Origin: Nonomuraea solani
GTDB lineage: Bacteria > Actinomycetota > Actinomycetes > Streptosporangiales > Streptosporangiaceae
NCBI RefSeq assembly: GCF_900108335.1
Contig: NZ_FNVT01000012.1
Coordinates: forward strand, 248,001-312,000
Reading direction: 5' to 3'
Length of the DNA: 64,000 nucleotides
This document shows, in pieces, positions 16,354 to 25,752 of the stretch (positions are counted from its first letter, which is position 1; every line of letters begins with the position of its first letter). The notes under the pieces were generated by a model. The model did no database searches, was not told where the DNA came from, and worked only from the letters and a program-made list of their open reading frames with translations. The position numbers and the translations under genes are program-made.

Positions 16354-17196
16354 TCAGGGTTTTTGTTCGGCTATGCGGGCGAAGGCTTCGATGGTGAGTT
16401 GTTCGCCTCTGGTTGAGGGGTCTACGCCGGCCGCGCGCAGAGCCGTTTCGGCTTGGGGGGCGGTGCCGGCCCAGGTGGCTAGGGCGGCTCGTAGGGTTTT
16501 GCGGCGTTGTGCGAAGGCGGCGTCCACCACCGCGAAGACCTCCTCGCGGGATGCGCTCGTGGTGGGTGGATCGCGGCGGACCAGGGAGACGAGGCCGGAG
16601 TCGACGTTGGGGACGGGCCAGAAGACGGTGCGGCCCACCGGGCCCGCTCGGCGTACGTCCGCGTACCAGGCCGCCTTGGCCGAGGGCACCCCGTACACCT
16701 TCGAGCCGGGGCCCGCGGCGAGGCGGTCGGCCACTTCCGACTGGACCATGACCAGGCCCTTGCGCAGGGACGGGAGGATCTCCAGGAGGTGCAGGAGCAC
16801 CGGGACGGACACGTTGTACGGAAGGTTGGCCACCAGCGCCGTCGGAACGTGACCCGACAGGTCGCCGAGGGCGATCTTCATGGCGTCGGCGTTCACCACC
16901 GTGAGGTTGTCGGCGGCGCCGTGTTCCGCCACTGTGATGGGGAGCCGGCCCGCCAGCACCGGATCGATCTCGACCACCACCACGTGCTCGGCCGACGGCA
17001 GGAGCGCGAGGGTGAGCGAGCCGAGGCCCGGGCCGATCTCTATGACCACGTCATCGGGGGACAAATCGGCCACTCGGACGATGCGCCGGACGGTCCCTGC
17101 GTCGATCACAAAGTTCTGGCCTAGCTTTTTTGTGGGACGAAGATCTAGCTTGTCCGCCAAAATACGTATTTCTGCAGGGCCCAACAGCCTCATCAT
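16354..17196 (-). CDS. ksgA: 16S rRNA dimethyladenosine transferase
   Basis: A 280-residue RsmA/KsgA that dimethylates A1518 and A1519 of 16S rRNA in the small-subunit helix 45 loop. The N-terminus has PTKKLGQNFVID, the SAM site is VIEIGPGLGSLTLAL, and the catalytic motif is NLPYNVSVP (the NLPY hallmark). The C-terminal helical domain includes AFAQRRKTLRAAL. Two adjacent ATGs (17196 and 17193) are possible; GGGAG lies about nine bases before the first. It is divergent from the kinase gene, 64 bases away. Confidence 0.95.
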   Translation of the reverse strand: MMRLLGPAEIRILADKLDLRPTKKLGQNFVIDAGTVRRIVRVADLSPDDVVIEIGPGLGSLTLALLPSAEHVVVVEIDPVLAGRLPITVAEHGAADNLTVVNADAMKIALGDLSGHVPTALVANLPYNVSVPVLLHLLEILPSLRKGLVMVQSEVADRLAAGPGSKVYGVPSAKAAWYADVRRAGPVGRTVFWPVPNVDSGLVSLVRRDPPTTSASREEVFAVVDAAFAQRRKTLRAALATWAGTAPQAETALRAAGVDPSTRGEQLTIEAFARIAEQKP

Positions 17197-17260
17197 CCAA
17201 CCAGTCTCCCGCATCGAACAACGTGTGATGGCGGATGGGGAGACCAGAGGAGAGGATGGC

Positions 17261-19207
17261 GTGGAACAGGAAGGGACGTCCCTCATGGAGCCAACGGGCG
17301 CCGCACCGCTCCGCCCGACGGACTTGCGGGAGATCGGGCCGTACCGCCTGCTGGGGCGGCTCGGCGAGGGCGGCATGGGGACCGTCTTTCTCGCGCGAGC
17401 CCCGACGGGGCGGTTCGTCGCGCTCAAAGTGGTGAAGGCGGAGTTCGCCAACCAGGAGGGGTTCGCGGCCAGGTTTCATGCGGAGGTCGAGAACGCCCGG
17501 CGGGTGGCGTCGTTCTGCACCGCTCAGGTGCTGGACAACGGCAACACCGGGGACGGCCGGCCTTACATGGTCACCGAATACATCGCGGGCACTCCGTTGT
17601 CCGATCAGATAACACAGTACGGCGCCCTGGACCCGGGGCCGCTGCACGGCGTGGCACTCGGAGTGGCGGCGGCGCTGGCGGCGATCCACGTGGCGGGGCT
17701 GGTGCACAGGGATCTGAAGCCGGCGAACGTGATTCTGTCGCTGTCGGGGCCTCGGGTGATCGATTTCGGGATCGCCAGGGCGCTCGACCGTGAGACGGGG
17801 TTCACGATGTCCGGCGAGCTGCTGGGGAGCCCGGGATGGTGGGCTCCTGAGCAGGTACGAGGTGAGGTCGTCAGCCCGGCGGCCGACATCTTCGCCTGGG
17901 GATGCCTGGTGGCGTATGCCGGTAATGGGCGGCATCCGTTCGGGCGGGGCGACCCCATCACGCTGGCCACCAGGGTGCTGAACACGCCGCCAGAGCTGGG
18001 GGCGTTGCCCGCGCCGCTCAACGAGCTCGTACGGCGGGCCACCTCGATGGAGACCGCCCTGCGTCCCAGCGCGCAGGAATTGCTGATCGCCCTGGTGGGA
18101 GGCAGTGCGCCCACGCGGGCGGTGGCGGTCAATCCGCCCACCCTGGTGGCGAACGAGATGCTCACCGACTGGCAGCCGCCGCAGAACGTGGTGGACGAGC
18201 CGGACATCACGGCGACCTTCACGACCCCGCCGCCCAGTGACACCACGGGGCGGGCTCCGGTCGTGCCGCCGGTGGCGTTCGGGGCGGAGAGTCCGGACGC
18301 GGCGGACGCCGTGACCGGTCCGGTTCCTTCCGTTCCTTCTGTCGCGCCGGCGAGTGCCGGTGGTGGTCAGGCCGGTGCCGCTGGTACGGCGCCGGCGACC
18401 GCCTCTGGCACGCCGTCGGTGGAGGAGCTGGCCCGGCGGGAGGAAGAGGCGGCCAAGGCTGAGCTGGCTCGGTGGGAGGCTCAGAATCAGGTTCAGGAGC
18501 AGGGGCGGCCTCGTGGGCTGTTCCGATCCAAGGAGAAGCCCAAGGAGAAGTCCAAGGAGCGGCGGGAGGAGTCACAGCCTCAGCCGCAGCTCGGCAAGGC
18601 GCCGCTTAGCGTCTTAAGCACTGAGACGCAGCCTGGTGGACGTACCGCCGCCCCGGTGGACGAGCCCGACACCCTCGGCGGTACGCGTACGCCGGGCACC
18701 CGCTGGCTCATCGCCGCCGCGGCCGCCGTGCTGGCCATCGTCGTGACCGCCGCCGTGCTGATCGTCACCTCCAGCAGGAACGGGGTCACCACCGCGAACC
18801 CGAGCAGCCCCTCGCAGGCGGCCACCACGGCCAAGCCCAACGACGTGGGCCGCAGGTTCGTGCTGGGCGCCAACTTCGACGACCCGGTCGCGATCGTGTC
18901 GGCGGCGCCGGAGTGCGGGCTGAAGGAGTACGAGGGCAAGACCTCCACCTCGGGCCAGCTCTGCGTGATCCGCTGGACCATGATCAACCCGGGTGGCGAG
19001 CGCAGGCTGCTGATCCAGCCGGTGGTCACCATGATCGACGACAGGGGCGGGGAGCACGACGCCGCCGCCATCACCCTGCCGCCGGCGATCCTGCCGGGTG
19101 GGCGGGTGGACAGCGCGTTCGTGTTCGACCTGGCCACGTACCGCAAGCCCGTCAAGATGACGGCGAACATGCTCGAGAACGGTGAGCAGATCGAGGTGGC
19201 GCTGTGA
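17261..19207 (+). CDS. Transmembrane Ser/Thr protein kinase (PknB-type)
   Basis: A 648-residue eukaryotic-like kinase. The glycine loop GEGGMGTV and catalytic lysine in VALKVVK are near the N-terminus, the catalytic loop is HRDLKPANVILS and the DFG motif is VIDFGIARAL. The substrate lobe ends near residue 275. A Pro/Ala-rich, then Lys/Glu-rich linker follows, a single membrane helix (IAAAAAVLAIVVTAAVLIVT) near 485-505, and an external domain of about 140 residues containing one pair of cysteines. No PASTA repeats are seen. GTG at 17261 is preferred for AGAGGAGAGG ending five bases upstream; ATG 17285 is the alternative. Its stop overlaps the FG-GAP gene start, suggesting the two function together at the envelope. 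Confidence 0.92.
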   Translation: MEQEGTSLMEPTGAAPLRPTDLREIGPYRLLGRLGEGGMGTVFLARAPTGRFVALKVVKAEFANQEGFAARFHAEVENARRVASFCTAQVLDNGNTGDGRPYMVTEYIAGTPLSDQITQYGALDPGPLHGVALGVAAALAAIHVAGLVHRDLKPANVILSLSGPRVIDFGIARALDRETGFTMSGELLGSPGWWAPEQVRGEVVSPAADIFAWGCLVAYAGNGRHPFGRGDPITLATRVLNTPPELGALPAPLNELVRRATSMETALRPSAQELLIALVGGSAPTRAVAVNPPTLVANEMLTDWQPPQNVVDEPDITATFTTPPPSDTTGRAPVVPPVAFGAESPDAADAVTGPVPSVPSVAPASAGGGQAGAAGTAPATASGTPSVEELARREEEAAKAELARWEAQNQVQEQGRPRGLFRSKEKPKEKSKERREESQPQPQLGKAPLSVLSTETQPGGRTAAPVDEPDTLGGTRTPGTRWLIAAAAAVLAIVVTAAVLIVTSSRNGVTTANPSSPSQAATTAKPNDVGRRFVLGANFDDPVAIVSAAPECGLKEYEGKTSTSGQLCVIRWTMINPGGERRLLIQPVVTMIDDRGGEHDAAAITLPPAILPGGRVDSAFVFDLATYRKPVKMTANMLENGEQIEVAL

Positions 19208-20400
19208 TGGTCAGAGCCGCTCTCATCGCGCTCGTGCTCGCGGCCGGGATGCCGGCGCCGGTGATGGCCGCCACGGCGGCGGCCTGCGCCGGGGCGGCCG
19301 ACTTCGACGGTGACGGTGTGGACGACGTGGCGGTGGGCGATCCGTTCGCGGACGCTCAGAAGGGGTCGGTGCACGTGCTGTCCGGCGACAAGGTCGTCCC
19401 GGTCGCCGTTCCCGGCGTGGCCACGGGCGACGCTTTAGGTTGGTCGCTACGGCTCGCGCAGGTCAACGGCGACGCCTGCGCCGACCTGGTGATCGGCGCC
19501 CCCTACGCGGACGTGGACGGTATCGAGGACGCCGGGGCCGCGTACGTGGTCTACGGCGGTGGCACCACGCCCCCTCAGCGCCTCACCGCGGCCACGCCGC
19601 AGAGGTTCGCGCACTTCGGGTGGTCGGTGGCGGCCCGGGGCGACCTGGTGGCGATCAGCGCGCCGTACGAGGACGAGGCCGCGCTGCTCGACGTGGGCGC
19701 CGTCTACGTGCGCAAGGGCGCGGGCGATCTGCGCCGGATCAGCCAGGAGACCGTGGACGTCCGGGGCAACAGTGAGGTGGGTGACCAGTTCGGCTGGGCG
19801 ATGGCGTTCGGGCCGAAGAACGGGCTGGTCGTGGGCGTGCCGTACGAGAACGACGACGGGGCGGGCCGGCAGATCGAGGCCGGCAAGATCGACTCGGGGT
19901 CGGTCGTGTTCATCGACGACGTGCTGGCTTCCAAGATCACATCGGTGAAGCTGGACTCGCCGACCAACGCCTCTGGTGATCGGTACGGGTACGCGGTCGC
20001 CTACTCCGAAGGGTCCGGTTATGCCGTCAGCTCGCCGGGGCCCGGGTACGTTCAGCTACTCGACACCGCCAGGAAGCCCACTCGGCGGGTGACTCAGCAG
20101 GGTAAGCAGGCCTTCGGGTTCTCGATGGCCGCCTCGGCGGATGGACGCCTGGCGATCGGTGCTCCCTATGGCGGGGGTGTCCGGGTGGTCTCCTGGAAGG
20201 ACGCCGCCGAGGATCGGAAGCTGGGCACCGCCGATGGGCTGTTCGGGTGGTCGGTGGCCTTCAGTGGGAACAAGCTGTTCGTGGGGCAGCCGGATGCTCG
20301 GCCGTACGGGAAGGTCGGGGTGACCGGGCGGAACGCTGAGACGCTGCAGCCGCTTCAGCCGCCCAAGGGGGCTGACTTCGGGGTCGCGGTGTCCGGTTAG
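19207..20400 (+). CDS. Secreted FG-GAP/integrin-like beta-propeller protein
   Basis: A 397-residue protein with an N-terminal signal peptide (LIALVLAAGMPAPVMA, cleavage after about residue 22) followed by repeated FG-GAP blades. The first blade has the calcium-binding loop DFDGDGVDDVAVG; later blades repeat GWSxxx...IGAPYxD patterns, for example FGWSVAARGDLVAISAPYED. Seven or so blades would form a propeller resembling the integrin alpha head, likely outside the cell. The kinase stop TGA overlaps this start (GTG 19204 or ATG 19207). The ligand is unknown. A reasonable inference is that it senses or binds something that the coupled kinase responds to. Confidence 0.88.
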   Translation: MVRAALIALVLAAGMPAPVMAATAAACAGAADFDGDGVDDVAVGDPFADAQKGSVHVLSGDKVVPVAVPGVATGDALGWSLRLAQVNGDACADLVIGAPYADVDGIEDAGAAYVVYGGGTTPPQRLTAATPQRFAHFGWSVAARGDLVAISAPYEDEAALLDVGAVYVRKGAGDLRRISQETVDVRGNSEVGDQFGWAMAFGPKNGLVVGVPYENDDGAGRQIEAGKIDSGSVVFIDDVLASKITSVKLDSPTNASGDRYGYAVAYSEGSGYAVSSPGPGYVQLLDTARKPTRRVTQQGKQAFGFSMAASADGRLAIGAPYGGGVRVVSWKDAAEDRKLGTADGLFGWSVAFSGNKLFVGQPDARPYGKVGVTGRNAETLQPLQPPKGADFGVAVSG

Positions 20401-20435
20401 AGATGGGACCGCTCTGGAAAGGCCGGCAGGAGGGG

Positions 20436-21347
20436 TTATGGGGTGAACAGGCGGGAGCCGCAGTTGGGCCACTGGCTCTGCCACTTGCCGCCCACCTGCT
20501 GGTACAGGACCTGCGCCCGGTAGGTCTGTTCGTCGGCGGGCCAGGTGGTGGGCACGTCCATGCCGCCCACCGCCTGCCACATGGGCAGGCTGAACTGGTA
20601 CATCCCGTAGTAAGGCCCGTTCGCGTTGAACGCCTGCGGATTCCCCTGGGACTCGCACGCGGCCAGGCCGCGCCAGTTGAGCCGGGTGGTGGCGGGGTCG
20701 ATCTGTACGGTCCGGGGCGGGCTGACCGTGATGACCGTGCCGTCCGCGGGGAAGCTGCCGAGCGGCGGGCTCACCTCGTAGCCGCGGCGCAGGGCGATGC
20801 GCTTCTGCCTGAGCACCTCGCGTACCGTCCTGGCGGTCGTCCGCGAGGTGACCCGGGTGGTGCCGGCCACCACGTACACCTTCCGCCGCGTGTACACCGT
20901 CAGCGCCATCCCCTCCAGCGGCACCGCGTCGCCGCGCGGGGCGGAGAGGCGGCCGGCCGCCGGGGCGATGTCCAGCTCGGTCAGGGCGTCGCCCACGTTC
21001 GTGGCGGTGACCAGGTGTTTGCTGGTGCGGCCGTCGAGGGTGAGGGTGATCGGGCGCGCGCGGCGTACCTCGATCGTGCTCCCGTCGGCGACGATCTCGC
21101 GCGCGGCCGGGCGTACGACGTCGCCGAAGCCCACCGACACCCCGGCCTGGGCGAGCACCTCGTGAACGGTCCCGGCGAAGCCGTGGACCGGCCGCCGCTC
21201 GCCGTCCACCACCACGACGACGTCTTTGACCAGGAACGACACCGCGGCGATCGCGCCGATGGCCACCATGCCCAGCAGGCACACGGCCGGCGTCCACGGG
21301 GAACGCCACGGGATCGGCGGACGCGGCGCACGCCTCTTACCTCGCAC
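20436..21347 (-). CDS. rpfB: Resuscitation-promoting factor (RpfB-like, without G5)
   Basis: A 303-residue secreted/anchored muralytic factor. A membrane segment near residues 20-40 (AVCLLGMVAIGAIAAVSFLV) is followed by three DUF348 modules and a C-terminal Rpf lysozyme-like domain starting NWRGLAACESQGNP; the glutamate in ACES is the catalytic residue, and YYGMYQFSLPMWQAVGG is the family core. M. tuberculosis RpfB has a G5 domain between DUF348 and Rpf; none is visible here. GTG at 21347 is chosen for CCGGAGG six bases upstream. Position beside tatD and metG matches the conserved actinobacterial order. Confidence 0.92.
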   Translation of the reverse strand: MRGKRRAPRPPIPWRSPWTPAVCLLGMVAIGAIAAVSFLVKDVVVVVDGERRPVHGFAGTVHEVLAQAGVSVGFGDVVRPAAREIVADGSTIEVRRARPITLTLDGRTSKHLVTATNVGDALTELDIAPAAGRLSAPRGDAVPLEGMALTVYTRRKVYVVAGTTRVTSRTTARTVREVLRQKRIALRRGYEVSPPLGSFPADGTVITVSPPRTVQIDPATTRLNWRGLAACESQGNPQAFNANGPYYGMYQFSLPMWQAVGGMDVPTTWPADEQTYRAQVLYQQVGGKWQSQWPNCGSRLFTP

Positions 21348-21428
21348 GAACCACCTCCGGTAGGGGCAGGGCCGCCCGAACGCTAGCGGCGCCCGGCTCC
21401 CCGCATCCACCGGTTCACCAAAAGATGG

Positions 21429-22283
21429 TCACCACTCGCCGAAGACCGTGACTCCGTTGGCGCTGATCGCCGCGCACAACTCGTCCGGATGGACCTTTTT
21501 GACCTCCGCCAGGCAGCGCAGGGTGAGCGGGATCAGGTAGGGCGCGTTGGGCTTGCCGCGGTGCGGGACCGGCGGCAGGTAGGGCGCGTCGGTCTCGACC
21601 AGCATGAGCTCGGCGGGCGCGACCTCGGCGGCCGCGCGGAGGTAGGCGGCGTTCTTGTACGTCACCGGCCCGGAAAATGACATGAAATATCCGGCGTCAA
21701 CGCACTTCTTCGCCATCTCGGCGTCGCCCGAGTAGCTGTGGAACACCACCTTGTCCGGCGCACCCACCTCCGCCAGCACCCTCAGCACGTCGTCATGCGC
21801 GTCACGGTCGTGGATCACCAGCGCCTTGCCGGTCCGCTTGGCGATCTCGATGTGCGCGCGGAAGCTCGCGTGCTGGTCGTCCTTGCTCGCCCAGTCGCGG
21901 TAGTAGTCGAGCCCCGTCTCCCCCACCGCCCGCACCTCCGGCCGCCCGGCCAGGGACTCGATCTCGGCCAGCACCTCAGGAGTGGCCTCGTGGGCCTCGT
22001 TGGGATGGATGGCCACCCCGGCGTAGACACCCTCCTGCCCGGCCGCCACATCGGCGTTCCAGCGCGAGGAGGCCAGGTCGTAGCCGATCGTGACCAGCCG
22101 CGTCACCCCGACGGCCCTGGCGTCCTCCAGGATGCCGCGCACGCTGGCCGCCGACGCCTGCGCGGCCTGGGCCACGGGATCGCCGGACGACGCCTGCCGG
22201 TTGCCGACCATGATGTCGAGGTGGCAGTGGCTGTCGAACACGGGGCTGGAGAGCGGCTCTGGCACGGCGGGAAGCTTCGTCAC
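21429..22283 (-). CDS. tatD: TatD-family metal-dependent DNase
   Basis: A 284-residue TIM-barrel metallohydrolase of the TatD family (3'-5' exonuclease on DNA/RNA). The metal-binding DSHCHLD is near residue 20, GETGLDYYRD supplies the bridging glutamate, VIHDRDAHDD and FHSYSGD the barrel histidines, and VETDAPYLPP the terminal aspartate. GTG at 22283 is inferred because upstream codons fall in a repeated GCCGCCATCACCC stretch. It lies between rpf and metG on the same strand; a 94-base spacer separates it from metG. Confidence 0.93.
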   Translation of the reverse strand: MTKLPAVPEPLSSPVFDSHCHLDIMVGNRQASSGDPVAQAAQASAASVRGILEDARAVGVTRLVTIGYDLASSRWNADVAAGQEGVYAGVAIHPNEAHEATPEVLAEIESLAGRPEVRAVGETGLDYYRDWASKDDQHASFRAHIEIAKRTGKALVIHDRDAHDDVLRVLAEVGAPDKVVFHSYSGDAEMAKKCVDAGYFMSFSGPVTYKNAAYLRAAAEVAPAELMLVETDAPYLPPVPHRGKPNAPYLIPLTLRCLAEVKKVHPDELCAAISANGVTVFGEW

Positions 22284-22377
22284 GGGGTCTAACGTAGCCG
22301 GGTGATGGCGGTGCCCGCCGCCATCACCCAAGGCCCGCCGCCATCACCCGAGGCCAGCCGTCATCACCCGGGGACGG

Positions 22378-24159
22378 CTACTGGCCCAGCCGGGACAGCT
22401 CCTCGTCCACGACCTTCGGGTCGAGCTTCTTGAACAGCGGCACGGGCGGCGCGAGCGGTGTGCCGGGCTTGATCGGCTGGTGCTCCCAGCGGGCGGCCCC
22501 GTCGTAGTCGCCCGTGATCACCGGGTAGGGCGTGCCACCGTCCTCGTCGACCTCGCGCATCTCCGGCATGCCCGACCACACGCCCTCGCCGCCCAGCATG
22601 GCGTGGACCTTGTTGGACGAGCCGGGCAGGAACGGCGTGAGCATCGTCTTGGCGTCGTCGACCACCTGGAGCGCGACGTGCAGGATCGACTTCTGGCGCT
22701 CAGGGTCGTCCTTGAGCTTCCACGGCTCCTGCTCGGCCAGGTATTTGTTGGCCTCGCGGACCACGTCGAACGCCTCGGTGATCGCGTTCTTGAAGCGCGA
22801 CCGGTTGAGCTCGGCCCCGACCGGCGCGAACGCGCCCCGCGAGCGCTCCAGCAGCGCCCGGTCGGCGTCGGTCAGGTCGCCCGCCTCGGGCACGGCGCCG
22901 AAGTTCTTCGCCGCCATCGAGATCGACCGGTTGACCAGGTTGCCCCAGGCCGCGACCAGCTCGCCGTTGTTGCGGTTGACGAACTCCTGCCAGGTGAAGT
23001 CGGTGTCCTGGTTTTCCGGGCCGGCCACCGCGATGTAGTAGCGCAGCGCGTCGGCGTCGTAGCGGGCGAGGAAGTCGCGCACGTAGATGACGACCTGGCG
23101 GGAGGAGGAGAACTTCTTGCCCTCCATCGTCAGGAACTCGCTCGAAACCACCTCGGACGGCACGTTGAGCGCCCCGAGCGACCCCGGGGAGCCGTCGCGC
23201 GCGCCGATGCCGCTGTAGCCGAACAACATCGCCGGCCAGATCTCGGCATGGAAGACGATGTTGTCCTTGCCCATGAAGTAGTAGCCGCGGGCGTCGGGGT
23301 TCTGCCACCACTGACGCCAGGCGTCGGGGTCGCCCGAGCGCCTGGCCCACTCGATGGAGGCCGACAGGTAGCCGATGACCGCGTCGAACCACACGTAGAG
23401 GCGCTTGTTGGACTGGTCGCGCCAGCCGTCGAGCGGGATCGGCACGCCCCAGTCGAGGTCGCGGCTGATCGCCCGCGGCTGCAGGTCGCCGAGCAGGTTG
23501 AGGGCGAACTTCAGCACGTTGGGCCGCCACTCGCCCTGCTTGGACTGCAGGTAGGAGCCCAGCACGTCGGCGAAGGCGGGCAGGTCGAGCATGAAGTGCT
23601 CGGTCTCGACGAACACCGGCGTCTCGCCGTTGATGCGGCTCTTCGGGTTGACGAGCTGGATCGGGTCGAGCTGGTTGCCGCAGTTGTCGCACTGGTCGCC
23701 GCGCGCGCCGTCATAGCCGCAGATGGGGCAGGTGCCCTCGATGTAGCGGTCGGGCAGGGTGCGGCCGGTGGAGGGCGAGATCGCCCCCATCGTGGTCTTG
23801 GGGAAGATGTAGCCGTTGTCGTAGAGGCCCTTGAAGATCTGCTGCGTGACGGCGTAGTGGTTCTTGGTGGTGGTCCGGGTGAACAGGTCGTAGGAGAGGC
23901 CGAGGCCGGTCAGGTCTTCGGCGATGACGCGGTTGTAGCGGTCGGCCAGCTCCCTGGCGCTCACGCCCTCCTTGTCGGCCTGCACCTGGATGGGGGTTCC
24001 GTGTTCGTCGGTGCCTGACACCATCAGCACCTTGTTGCCCGCCATCCGCTGGTAGCGGCTGAAGACGTCGGACGGCACGCCGAACCCGGATACGTGCCCG
24101 ATATGCCGGGGGCCGTTCGCATACGGCCACGCCACGGCGGTCAAGATGTGCTGGGACAT
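22378..24159 (-). CDS. metG: Methionyl-tRNA synthetase
   Basis: A 593-residue class I synthetase charging tRNA-Met. The HIGH signature (GPRHIGHVSGFG) is near residues 15-25, the zinc knuckle has CPICGYDGARGDQCDNCG, and the KMSKS loop appears as KFSSSRQ. The C-terminal anticodon-binding helical domain includes YLAEQEPWKLKDDPER. ATG at 24159 gives the standard N-terminus SQHILTAVAWPYANG. There is no C-terminal EMAP/Trbp111 domain. A long imperfect inverted repeat lies in its upstream region. Confidence 0.96.
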   Translation of the reverse strand: MSQHILTAVAWPYANGPRHIGHVSGFGVPSDVFSRYQRMAGNKVLMVSGTDEHGTPIQVQADKEGVSARELADRYNRVIAEDLTGLGLSYDLFTRTTTKNHYAVTQQIFKGLYDNGYIFPKTTMGAISPSTGRTLPDRYIEGTCPICGYDGARGDQCDNCGNQLDPIQLVNPKSRINGETPVFVETEHFMLDLPAFADVLGSYLQSKQGEWRPNVLKFALNLLGDLQPRAISRDLDWGVPIPLDGWRDQSNKRLYVWFDAVIGYLSASIEWARRSGDPDAWRQWWQNPDARGYYFMGKDNIVFHAEIWPAMLFGYSGIGARDGSPGSLGALNVPSEVVSSEFLTMEGKKFSSSRQVVIYVRDFLARYDADALRYYIAVAGPENQDTDFTWQEFVNRNNGELVAAWGNLVNRSISMAAKNFGAVPEAGDLTDADRALLERSRGAFAPVGAELNRSRFKNAITEAFDVVREANKYLAEQEPWKLKDDPERQKSILHVALQVVDDAKTMLTPFLPGSSNKVHAMLGGEGVWSGMPEMREVDEDGGTPYPVITGDYDGAARWEHQPIKPGTPLAPPVPLFKKLDPKVVDEELSRLGQ

Positions 24160-24194
24160 GATTCCAAGCCTACGGGGTTTGTGACATTCATTTG

Positions 24195-24421
24195 TTACGC
24201 GCTGCCGTGCCCACCCCACCCGCCGCACTCCGGCCGATGGCCCTCCAGGAAACGGCCTCTGACCCTTCCGTGGTCACCCGCCGTTACGCGAGCCCACGGT
24301 TGCCCGGTTACCCGGCCCACAGTGCGCCTCGTAGCGGCGGCGCGCCACTGAAGGGTCAGCGAGCGTTTCCTGGAAGGACGCGAGCCGACGCCGGCGAGTG
24401 GCCGGCCACGGCAGCGCGTAA
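24195..24421. repeat. 227-base imperfect inverted repeat upstream of metG
   Basis: Left-arm blocks TTACGCGCTGCCGTG (24195), CCAGGAAAC (24245) and CTGACCCTTC (24259) are matched in reverse order and orientation by GAAGGGTCAG (24350), GTTTCCTGG (24365) and CACGGCAGCGCGTAA (24407). Weaker pairing (CCGCCGTTACG with CGTAGCGGCGG) continues inward. No reading frame and no flanking target duplication are obvious. It fills the gap between the metG start and the stop of the glycosyltransferase gene. It could be a MITE-like element, a transcription attenuator or a large terminator hairpin. Confidence 0.7.
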
Positions 24422-24432
24422 AGGGTGGTTGA

Positions 24433-25653
24433 TCAGCTCTTGGCTTTTTCCATCGAGACCGCCTCGGCGGCCTCCTCGGCAGCGGCGGCGGCCACGTCGA
24501 TCGAGGTCTCGCGCGTGCGGCGGATGCCCAGGATGCTGATGAACAGCGCCGCGAAGATGGTCTGGAAGCTCATGATCAGCGCCGTCGCCGACGGCACCAC
24601 CAGGCGCAGCGACTCACGCGGGTCGAGCTCGCCGAAGCTGCGCACCTGCCAGTGCACCAGCGACATCACCAGGCCGACCAGACCGGCCAGCGCCAGCAGG
24701 CCGCCCACCACCAGCCCCTTCTCCAGGGTGATGATGTCGATCAGTCTGCGGATGCGCGGCGACTCCGGCAGGAAGCCCTCCTCGGCCGCGTAGACCTTGG
24801 TGAAGACCGCGAACAAGGCCGCCTGGAAGCCGATCACCACCATCGCCGAGGCGCCGACCAGGGTGTCGACGTCGAAGGCCAGCTCGCCGATCTCCACAGG
24901 CCCGAACGTCAGCGCCGTGCCGGCGACGGCGCCGATCAGCATCATGACGAGGCCGGGGTAGAAGAACAGCCACTTCGGGCTGTAGAGGAGCAGGAAGCGC
25001 AGGTGGCGCCAGCCGTCGCGCCAGGAGCGCAGGTGCGGCGGGCGGGAGCGGCCGTCGGGCGAGAGCGTCGTGGGCACCTCGCGCACGTCGAGACCCGACA
25101 GCGTGGAGCGGACCACCATCTCCGAGGCGAACTCCATGCCGCCGGTCTGCAACTGCAGCCGCAGGATCGAGTCGCGACGGAAGCCGCGCAGCCCGCAGTG
25201 GAAGTCCTTGATCGCCGACGGGAAGAACAGCCGCCCGATGAACGACAGCACCGGGTTGCCCAGGTAGCGATGGAGCGGTGGCATGGCGCCCGGCGAGATG
25301 CCGCCCCGGAAACGGTTGCCCATCACCAGGTCGGCGCCCTCGCGCAACTGCTCGACGAACGGCAGCAGCGCGGTGAAGTCGTAGGAGTCGTCGGCGTCGC
25401 CCATGATGACGTATTTGCCGCGGGCCGCCCTGATGCCGCCCATGAGGGCGTTGCCGTAGCCCTTCTCGTCGACGTGGACCACGCGGGCGCCGGCGTCGCG
25501 AGCGAGCTGCTGCGAACCGTCCGTGCTCCCGTTGTCGGCGATCAGGACCTCACCCTCGATGCCGTGCTCCTCCATGCACGCCACGGCCTTGCGTACACAG
25601 ACTTCCACGGTCTCCGCCTCATTGAGGCAGGGCATGACCACCGTCAGTTCCAC
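24433..25653 (-). CDS. Family 2 glycosyltransferase with membrane domain
   Basis: A 406-residue protein. Residues 1-230 form a GT-A fold: VVMPCLNEAETV, EVLIADNGSTDGS, and the metal-binding YVIMGDADDSYDF (DxD). The C-terminal part has four hydrophobic segments (around 240-265, 275-300, 325-350 and 365-385), as in polyprenyl-phosphate sugar transferases of the dolichol-phosphate type. The likely role is making a polyprenyl-phosphate sugar donor at the inner membrane face, which the neighbouring GT39-like enzymes could use. It is divergent from the next gene with 99 bases between starts. Confidence 0.88.
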   Translation of the reverse strand: MELTVVMPCLNEAETVEVCVRKAVACMEEHGIEGEVLIADNGSTDGSQQLARDAGARVVHVDEKGYGNALMGGIRAARGKYVIMGDADDSYDFTALLPFVEQLREGADLVMGNRFRGGISPGAMPPLHRYLGNPVLSFIGRLFFPSAIKDFHCGLRGFRRDSILRLQLQTGGMEFASEMVVRSTLSGLDVREVPTTLSPDGRSRPPHLRSWRDGWRHLRFLLLYSPKWLFFYPGLVMMLIGAVAGTALTFGPVEIGELAFDVDTLVGASAMVVIGFQAALFAVFTKVYAAEEGFLPESPRIRRLIDIITLEKGLVVGGLLALAGLVGLVMSLVHWQVRSFGELDPRESLRLVVPSATALIMSFQTIFAALFISILGIRRTRETSIDVAAAAAEEAAEAVSMEKAKS

Positions 25654-25752
25654 GTGTCTACCCTTCAGTTAAGGCTCTTCCAGTGAACCATCATGCCCTG
25701 TGCGCGACGATGCTCGGGCACAGACCTGAAAACGACTGGCATTCTTTACAGC

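Noticed and set aside
24160..24432. T-box or SAM riboswitch in the metG leader
   Set aside because: The inverted repeat is obvious, but I could not find the T-box antiterminator consensus or a SAM aptamer core.
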